Under the pieces are notes generated by a model. The model was given only the letters and a program-made list of their open reading frames with translations, did not search any database and was not told where the DNA came from. Positions 38,969 through 44,084 of a stretch of 44,084 nt of DNA are shown here, piece after piece (positions within the stretch are counted from its first letter, which is position 1; each line of letters opens with the position of its first letter). This DNA comes from Endomicrobiales bacterium (lineage in GTDB: Bacteria; Elusimicrobiota; Endomicrobiia; Endomicrobiales; JAFGIL01). Both the position numbers and the translations under genes were made by a program. The DNA lies in the NCBI GenBank assembly GCA_016929635.1, contig JAFGIL010000041.1, positions 1 to 44,084 on the forward strand. Direction: 5' to 3'.

Positions 38969-39418
38969 TTATTGATTTATTTTATGGTTATTCCAGTACT
39001 TAAATATAATATTCTTTAGTTTGCTAGAAGTTATATTTAAGCCTACTGAATGTATGATTATCTGATTTTCTATATCTATATAAAATTCTTCATCTATATA
39101 TTCAATATTTTTCACCCTATCCCAAGTAATGAAACCATACATTTCATTTGTTGAGTAGTCCATAAAACCATCTTTATTTATTAATAGTCCTGATTTCTTT
39201 TGGAATATTATACCTAAGGAACCGACAATAATTGTTGTTGCTAAAGCCGCAAACAGTAGTGTAAGAAGCAAGCGAACTAGACTATATTGCATAAAAAATA
39301 GATTAACTTCATTACTGTATGACGCATAGGCCATATAAGCAAACATCAAAAATAAAGGTACAGTATAAAACATGCCTTTCTTATTACTACTTATATAAAT
39401 AGGTTTTAAATTATTCAT
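38969..39418 (-). CDS. Two-TM protein with PH-like C-terminal domain (STM3941-like)
   Basis: A 149-residue protein. Two transmembrane helices (about 16-33 and 44-71) are followed by LLINKDGFMDYSTNEMYGFITWDRVKNIEYIDEEFYIDIE and a short helical end. The G-x-x-x-DYST...GFITWD pattern resembles the STM3941-type bacterial PH-like membrane proteins. Its function is unknown. It stands alone between repeat copies and has an AT-rich composition. Confidence 0.6.
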   Translation of the reverse strand: MNNLKPIYISSNKKGMFYTVPLFLMFAYMAYASYSNEVNLFFMQYSLVRLLLTLLFAALATTIIVGSLGIIFQKKSGLLINKDGFMDYSTNEMYGFITWDRVKNIEYIDEEFYIDIENQIIIHSVGLNITSSKLKNIIFKYWNNHKINQ

Positions 39419-39540
39419 TTTCCATTTTTCTGTATGTGTTTTGTATATTAAATACTATAAATTAAAACTTATTTTACTTTTTGTTGATATTAATCTTACT
39501 CACATATCTCATAGGTAATGCAGACTAATAAATTAGAATA

Positions 39541-39593
39541 AATAGGGATAGCGCCTATATTTTTCTATTTTTCAAGATTCAAGACCTGACCCC
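39541..39593. repeat. GGGATAGCGCC / CAAGACCTGACCCC repeat, copy 3
   Basis: AATAGGGATAGCGCC leads into TTTTCAAGATTCAAGACCTGAC (39569-39590) and CCC. It lies in the 237-nt gap between two AT-rich genes, where no gene is visible. TATATAGAAATAGTCAAA at 39614-39631 recurs at 42164-42181. Confidence 0.7.
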
Positions 39594-39655
39594 TTATTAT
39601 TTCTGCAAGTTTATATATAGAAATAGTCAAATTAATTAGAACCGTCCCCATTTCT

Positions 39656-40357
39656 CTACAATCTTTCTCTTGTAAGATACTGCAACTCAGGATATCTACT
39701 CCTTATTTTAATTTTTCCTTTTTCTAACAATGTTCTGTATAAAAGAGCATCTTTTATTACTCTTAACATTTCACTATTATTATTCTCTACTTGTATTTTT
39801 GCTGATTCATAATTAAAAGATACTGGTTTCTTAACTTTTAACATTTTTTCGATTTCTCTAAGAAATTTACATAATAGTTGAACTGCTTTTTTAATCTCAT
39901 TAAAATGAATTAACATGTTGTTATTACTTAAGTGTAAGTCATAATCAAGATGCGCTATTTTCTTGCACCTATATGTTCTAAGTGATTTTGTCTTCAATTT
40001 CATTTCACTTTGAATTATATTAAGTTTCTTAGTATTAAAATTATGAGTTTTAAGTTCTAGAATAAGCTTTTCAGTAGTAAGATTAAATTTTCCATGCATT
40101 TCATGAGGATCTAAAAGATTTGTAATACCTAAAATAGCTTCATGAGAAAATAGATTAAGACAGCTGTAAGTAAAAAATGGGATAGTTTCCGTTTTTTTAA
40201 TAGCGTTGCGTAAGTCTTTATTCATCAAAATTTCTTTTAAAGAATAGTACGAATATTGCAAGTTATGAACTTGTTTTCTTAATGCTTGATATGTTTTATA
40301 GTATGTGTTACTTGTCATTTTTTCTATTCTTAGTTTCAGATACTGCAAACCAATCAT
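39656..40357 (-). CDS. HEPN-domain (AbiU2-like) protein
   Basis: A 233-residue all-alpha protein. It contains SLRTYRCKKIAHLDYDL, in which Arg130 and His136 form the HEPN R-x5-H RNase motif with Asp138, in the position where AbiU2-type abortive infection proteins carry R-x4-6-H. Most of the rest is helical and polar, with no membrane segment. Another start at residue 14 (40318) is possible. It lies 49 nt downstream of the FRG gene on the same strand, so a joint defence role is plausible but unproven. Confidence 0.6.
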   Translation of the reverse strand: MIGLQYLKLRIEKMTSNTYYKTYQALRKQVHNLQYSYYSLKEILMNKDLRNAIKKTETIPFFTYSCLNLFSHEAILGITNLLDPHEMHGKFNLTTEKLILELKTHNFNTKKLNIIQSEMKLKTKSLRTYRCKKIAHLDYDLHLSNNNMLIHFNEIKKAVQLLCKFLREIEKMLKVKKPVSFNYESAKIQVENNNSEMLRVIKDALLYRTLLEKGKIKIRSRYPELQYLTRERL

Positions 40358-40358
40358 A

Positions 40359-40385
40359 AAATTAGGTGCGTGTCACCTTAATTCT
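40359..40385. repeat. 27-bp direct repeat, copy 1 (left of the FRG gene)
   Basis: AAATTAGGTGCGTGTCACCT followed by TAATTCT. The second copy at 41361-41387 differs at about 4 of 27 positions and is in the same orientation. It contains an imperfect inverted repeat AATTAGGTG...CACCTTAATT and lies directly before the start codon of the AbiU2-like gene. Confidence 0.8.
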
Positions 40386-40405
40386 TCAATATATAAACTT
40401 TTAGT

Positions 40406-41332
40406 TCAATAATTTGGTTCTGGTATCTTCCGTATCGCTTGTTTTAATCTATCTTCTTTTAATTGCAGATAGTCTTTGAGAGTGTATAATAATCCTATAA
40501 GGGATCCGGAAAAACCACTCAAGCCAGGGAACAAAGTTTCAGAATTAATATTCATTCTCTTCAATTCATGTACAATTTCCGGTATCGCTCTTTTTGAGAT
40601 TCCAATTTTAACAATATTTTCTTTTAACTCTCTATTTGATGCAACTCCTTTTAGATTCGCTTCAAAGGTTTTATTTATGTTTGTAGGACACAAAAACAAT
40701 CCTTGTTGTGCATGAATTCTTTCATTTGATATAAAAGGTCTTACAGGAATAACAAAAGATTTAAAATCTTTATTATCTTTTGGATGATACATAGCATATT
40801 TATAGAAAACAGCTGGCGTTTGAAAATACACTCGTTTTTTACGGCGGTTGTTTCCAGTTAATTTATCACATTTACCAACCAACCATTTTCTATCAATTCC
40901 AAATATACAAGCATTAGTTTTTCCCTCTTCAAAAACAGAAGAATAAAGTGCAACGTAAAAAGAATATGTAAAATCTACCATCCTCGAAGGGCACCCATAA
41001 TGCCTCATTAAACTAAACCACTCAAGGAATTCTTCTGGCTTTGGAAGTTCACTTCTTTTTATATAGAAATGGGCTCTTCTTTTGAATTGGTATAATAACT
41101 CTGCCTCATATTTCCATCTGTCTTTAGGTTTAATTATTTTATGGGGGTTATTAATATTTTGGTCATTAATATTTTCTATCCATCTATCTAGAGTGGATTT
41201 CAACTTATAACTATCATTTCTGATCCCTCTAAAAACCCAATCCCTCTTTCCATACTTTTTATAGGCATCAATTATGTCTTCCCAATTTTTTACAGGATTG
41301 CCCCTATTATAATCTTTCCAATAATCTCCCAT
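40406..41332 (-). CDS. FRG-domain protein
   Basis: A 308-residue protein with all FRG motifs: WVFRGIRN (32-39), the family name motif; MRHYGCPSRMVDFTYSFYVALY (109-130) with HYG and R117/D120; and ERIHAQQGLFLC (204-215). FRG domains are found in proteins of unknown enzymology and, in recent surveys, in anti-phage loci. The catalytic role is inferred from the conserved Arg, His, Asp and Gln. GGAG lies about 7 nt before the ATG. It is flanked on both sides by 27-bp direct repeats, beside a HEPN protein. Confidence 0.85.
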   Translation of the reverse strand: MGDYWKDYNRGNPVKNWEDIIDAYKKYGKRDWVFRGIRNDSYKLKSTLDRWIENINDQNINNPHKIIKPKDRWKYEAELLYQFKRRAHFYIKRSELPKPEEFLEWFSLMRHYGCPSRMVDFTYSFYVALYSSVFEEGKTNACIFGIDRKWLVGKCDKLTGNNRRKKRVYFQTPAVFYKYAMYHPKDNKDFKSFVIPVRPFISNERIHAQQGLFLCPTNINKTFEANLKGVASNRELKENIVKIGISKRAIPEIVHELKRMNINSETLFPGLSGFSGSLIGLLYTLKDYLQLKEDRLKQAIRKIPEPNY

Positions 41333-41360
41333 ACATTATCTCCAGTTAACATTTGAATCA

Positions 41361-41387
41361 AAATTAGGTGTGTATCACTTTAATTCT
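41361..41387. repeat. 27-bp direct repeat, copy 2 (right of the FRG gene)
   Basis: AAATTAGGTGTGTATCACTT then TAATTCT, 1002 bp from copy 1 and in the same orientation. It includes the stop codon of the TPR gene (41375). Together with copy 1 it brackets the FRG gene. Confidence 0.8.
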
Positions 41388-42037
41388 GCAAAAACAGTCG
41401 CTGTCCCTGTTTTTCCCATTTGATAATATAGATTTCCACGGTTCAAATAAACTTCGGGTTCGGTCGGATCTAAAGCAATAGCTTTGCTAAAGTAAGGCAG
41501 TGCTTTAATAGGATCTTCCATTATTGAAAGAATTAGCCCATAATTATAGTGTGCTTCTACGTCGTTAGGATTAAGCTTCATAGCTTTCTTTAAATCCAAA
41601 ATACCTTTTATTACATTTCCAGTCATTGTATATAGAACGCCTCTTTTAGAATACGCATCAGAGTAATTTTCATTGTATCCTATTGCTAAAGAATAGTTTT
41701 CAATTGCTTTTTTTGGTTTGTTTAATTTAACATATATATTACCTCTTTCAACATATACAACGTAAAGCTCCGGATTACTTTTAATTGCTTTACTATAGAA
41801 ACGGAGTGCTTTTTTAAGATCGTTTGGATTTTCATTGATTAGAATGTACCCTTGAGCATATAAGCCATAAGCAGACTTAGGAGAAGTATCGGCTATTTCT
41901 TTTAATAAATTGATACCATCTTCCTTGTTTTCAACTTGTAAATACTGATTAAACAAATTTTCTACATCGCTATTTGCAAAAACCAAACCTACCAAGATCA
42001 ATCCAGTAGCGAAATAAATAGTAACATTTTTAAACAT
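41375..42037 (-). CDS. Exported TPR protein
   Basis: A 220-residue protein with a signal peptide (residues 1-21, ending VFA) and about four tetratricopeptide repeats, for example ALRFYSKAIKSNPELYVVYVERGNIYVKLNKPKKAIENYSLAIGYNENYSDAYSKRG and ALPYFSKAIALDPTEPEVYLNRGNLYYQMGK. TPRs mediate protein contacts, here in the periplasm. The last residues GKTGTATVFAELK are encoded by the 27-bp repeat and its flank, so the natural end was probably truncated. AAGGAG precedes the ATG. Confidence 0.8.
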   Translation of the reverse strand: MFKNVTIYFATGLILVGLVFANSDVENLFNQYLQVENKEDGINLLKEIADTSPKSAYGLYAQGYILINENPNDLKKALRFYSKAIKSNPELYVVYVERGNIYVKLNKPKKAIENYSLAIGYNENYSDAYSKRGVLYTMTGNVIKGILDLKKAMKLNPNDVEAHYNYGLILSIMEDPIKALPYFSKAIALDPTEPEVYLNRGNLYYQMGKTGTATVFAELK

Positions 42038-42178
42038 TGCTTAGCTCCTTAGGCATAATAATTATTTGACGTAGTGGGTGTTTCTATAATTTTTATATTT
42101 CCTGTTTGTTTTTCAATGCCTTATTAATCTGTTTAGTCATAGTATATCTTTCTATTTTCGATGTATATAGAAATAGTC

Positions 42179-42272
42179 AAAAAGCGTTAGCTTTTTAACC
42201 CCGACTTATCTGTCGGGGTTCTATTTCGTATCCCCGGAAGCTTAATTTTGCCTCGCAAAATTCGAGGGGATA
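42179..42272. repeat. Three consecutive hairpins between the TPR and S41 genes
   Basis: AAAAAGC-GTTA-GCTTTTT (42179-42196), AACCCCGAC-TTATCT-GTCGGGGTT (42197-42220), and a nested TATCCCC...GGGGATA (42229-42272) containing AATTTTGC-ctc-GCAAAATT (42244-42262). The first two abut exactly. The 285-nt gap 42038-42322 contains no gene. Confidence 0.75.
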
Positions 42273-42322
42273 GATTATGTCGCAATTCAAACAGAACGCC
42301 CCCTTCATAGATTTAATGTGCG

Positions 42323-43561
42323 TTATTTTACATCTTTCACGCCTATCTTTTCTATTAAATATTCATAAGCACTTTTTATTACTGGATCATATAAATTTTT
42401 TGAAATATCATTCATATCAAATATTGTTTCATTCTTATAATACAGACCTCTCTCATCTGTAGAATCCATTTCTACAATAATATCTGGCTCATACGTTTGA
42501 TCTTGCACTTTTGTATCGTTTGTATCATATAGGTATCCAACAACTATGTTTATTGCATCATCCCTTGTTAGCCTATATTTTTTCATTTTATATCCTTTGA
42601 GTTTTCCTGTAGTACCAATCATGACAGCATCCGTATTCTTCCTTATAGCCTCTGCTAATAGCATTGATTCTGTTAGTGTTCCTTTATTTACTAGTACAGC
42701 CAAAGGTACATCTAACTCCATATTACTACTTGTCTTAAATAGTCTCTTAATGGTTAGTCCTTGTCCCTTTATAGAATAAACGATTGTCCCTTTAGATACA
42801 AATTTGCCACATACTCTTACAACATCATCGAATAAATCCCATGGTATGTTCCTTAAATCAATCATTAATGCATTTATCCCATTTTCTTTATACTCTCTAA
42901 TTATTCTACTTAGTTGTTTGTCAATATCATGAGTATATTCAACTATTCTTATGTATCCTATCTTTTTAGCGTTTAATTTTACTACTTTTATTGGGTCTTG
43001 CTTTTCAATTTTATTGAGTCTTGTAATCAAATCTACTTCTTTTCCATCCTTCTCAACAACAGTTAACTTTATTTCTTTGCCCTCTTCTCCTCCAAACTCT
43101 TCTTTCAATCTCTTTCTTGACATCTTAGACACATGTTTTCCATTAACTTTTGTAATCTTATCATTAGGCAATACCCCTGCCTTTATTGCAGATGTACCAG
43201 GCAACGTCGCTATTACTCGCAAATAATCTTTTTTCTTATTATACATTATTCCAATACCTACACCTTTAGCTTTCTTTCTTTTGCCTAATTTTACATACTG
43301 GCAATGAGGAGAAAGTTGTGCAATCAATCTCTTTACATCTCTTTTACCATTTTTATCTAGCTTTATCCCTTCTCCATTTTCATTTACATAATTCTCTTCT
43401 ATTATTTTCACTGCCCTTTCATACATTGTTTTATTTAATTGCTTGTTATTAAGCAACCTGTTATGTTTTCTATCTCCAACTCTTTGATAATACCTATTTC
43501 CAGAGCACCCTACTATTAAGAGCAATACACATATTAATATTGTAACTAACGATTTTTTCAT
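42323..43561 (-). CDS. S41 (C-terminal processing) peptidase-like lipoprotein, possibly inactive
   Basis: A 412-residue lipoprotein: lipobox IVGC with Cys19, then a PDZ domain near 98-175 (VGIGIMYNKKKDYLRVIATLPGTSAIKAGVLPNDKITKVNGKHV), then an S41 domain with IGYIRIVEYT and ALMIDLRNIP. At the place of the nucleophile motif (usual GSASASE) the sequence is GTLTESM (294-300), with Thr296 at the serine position, and the Lys motif GxKTxGKG is GTTGKLKG (316-323). So catalysis may be lost or use Thr. GAGG lies 5 nt before the ATG. Confidence 0.75.
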   Translation of the reverse strand: MKKSLVTILICVLLLIVGCSGNRYYQRVGDRKHNRLLNNKQLNKTMYERAVKIIEENYVNENGEGIKLDKNGKRDVKRLIAQLSPHCQYVKLGKRKKAKGVGIGIMYNKKKDYLRVIATLPGTSAIKAGVLPNDKITKVNGKHVSKMSRKRLKEEFGGEEGKEIKLTVVEKDGKEVDLITRLNKIEKQDPIKVVKLNAKKIGYIRIVEYTHDIDKQLSRIIREYKENGINALMIDLRNIPWDLFDDVVRVCGKFVSKGTIVYSIKGQGLTIKRLFKTSSNMELDVPLAVLVNKGTLTESMLLAEAIRKNTDAVMIGTTGKLKGYKMKKYRLTRDDAINIVVGYLYDTNDTKVQDQTYEPDIIVEMDSTDERGLYYKNETIFDMNDISKNLYDPVIKSAYEYLIEKIGVKDVK

Positions 43562-43742
43562 ATTACCTCTTTTAAATACATCCGTTAAATTTACACATTA
43601 AGCATACTATGCTAAGACTTAATGCATATTATCCTTATCCCTTACTCCAGCCCGTACCATATTCCTAATCAGAAACGTCACCTATTATATATATTATTTC
43701 TTTAAATATAGATTATGCCGTAAAAAAACAAATGCAACATCC

Positions 43743-43796
43743 CTGGGGATTTCCGGTGACACAATACTTATTCATAGTTAAGTATCGTGTCCCCAG
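43743..43796. repeat. Nested inverted repeat
   Basis: GACACAATACTTA (43758-43770) faces TAAGTATCGTGTC (43779-43791) with one mismatch, inside CTGGGG (43743-43748)...CCCCAG (43791-43796). The GTGACAC/GTGTCCCC edges resemble the other REP-like repeats of this window. The 261-nt gap 43562-43822 shows no gene. Confidence 0.65.
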
Positions 43797-43822
43797 AATA
43801 CTAAAGTTTATCACAGCCCAGA

Positions 43823-44084
43823 CTAATAATATTTATCAATTCCGCCAAATCCCGGAATAAGCTTGTTGCCGCGGGTCTTTTGAATAAAGTTGGCAAGCCG
43901 TTTAGCAAATTCCTCCGGCCGCTTTCTTGCGCTGTCAATATAGGCAACCCGTAATCTTTTATATGAATCTGAAAACTTTATATAGTTATTCCAGGCAGCT
44001 TTATCTCTTTTGATTTCATCTAATATGTCTTTGGGAAAGATAAACTCTTGAGAAATAATCTCCTGAACTTTTTCAAGAAAAGAA
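43823..44084 (-). CDS. YdeI/OmpD-associated family protein, C-terminal part (partial)
   Basis: The minus-strand frame is open from the window edge to a TAG at 43823-43825 and gives 87 residues, including VQEIISQEFIFPKDILDEIK, AWNNYIKFSDSYKRLRVAYIDSARKRPEEFAKRLANFI and LIPGFGGIDKYY. This is the C-terminal pattern of the YdeI/OmpD-associated (OmdA/DUF1801-like) family, implicated in peptide resistance in enterobacteria and of unknown biochemistry. The start lies right of the window. Confidence 0.75.
   Translation of the reverse strand, partial: SFLEKVQEIISQEFIFPKDILDEIKRDKAAWNNYIKFSDSYKRLRVAYIDSARKRPEEFAKRLANFIQKTRGNKLIPGFGGIDKYY

Overview
The window reads as a chromosomal segment of an uncultured diderm (Gram-negative-type) bacterium. 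Supporting signs are outer-membrane beta-barrel proteins ending in Phe, CsgG-like and lipobox proteins, pseudopilins of the type common in candidate phyla, and housekeeping genes that match no familiar cultured genus. I cannot assign the phylum from sequence alone; an Omnitrophota, Elusimicrobiota or Firestonebacteria-like lineage is a guess.

Region 1 (1-25726) carries only plus-strand genes and is dense housekeeping: pfkA, a methyltransferase, an SDR enzyme, miaB, a lytic transglycosylase, mutS, a PilZ protein, mutL, miaA, hflX, der, plsY, gpsA, an HU-type protein, a MerR regulator, panD, pcm, a small export protein, acyP, a group 2 sigma factor, apt, a PHP phosphoesterase, a TPR protein, an outer-membrane barrel, a GH57 glycosidase and a LacI-type sensor without a DNA-binding domain. 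Three tRNAs lie among them: Pro-GGG, Pro-CGG and Arg-CCU. Mismatch repair (mutS, mutL), tRNA A37 modification (miaA, miaB), ribosome-associated GTPases (hflX, der) and phospholipid entry (plsY, gpsA) form one long, tightly spaced block.

Region 2 (25727-26965) is a 1.2 kb gene-free gap where the plus-strand genes meet the minus-strand genes. Its left half is very AT-rich and holds a 28-bp sequence at 25976-26003 with the architecture of a XerC/XerD dif site. Its right half is A-rich on the plus strand and holds two copies, 376 bp apart, of a two-part palindromic element. Convergent gene polarity plus a dif-like site suggests the replication terminus.

Region 3 (26966-37118) carries only minus-strand genes: a GyrI-like protein, a STAS-like protein, glpK, a membrane protein with a RanBP2-type zinc finger, two DUF6868-like small membrane proteins interleaved with two paralogous pseudopilins, a 53-residue small protein, a frameshifted small gene, DUF1232, a HEPN/MNT toxin-antitoxin pair with a 20-bp-phased operator array, an Arg-rich protein, a TfoX-like protein and a COG2509 flavoprotein. 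Short inverted and tandem repeats fill the gaps, and some supply the stop codons of genes.

Region 4 (37119-44084) is visibly more AT-rich and is accessory in nature: exported proteins (lipocalin-like, CsgG-like, TPR, a degenerate S41 protease-like lipoprotein), an AbiU2-like HEPN protein beside an FRG-domain protein that is bracketed by 27-bp direct repeats, several repeat families, and the 3' part of a YdeI-family gene at the right edge. The strongest leads are the dif candidate with its neighbouring palindromes, the HEPN-FRG cassette, and the phased operators of the MNT/HEPN module.
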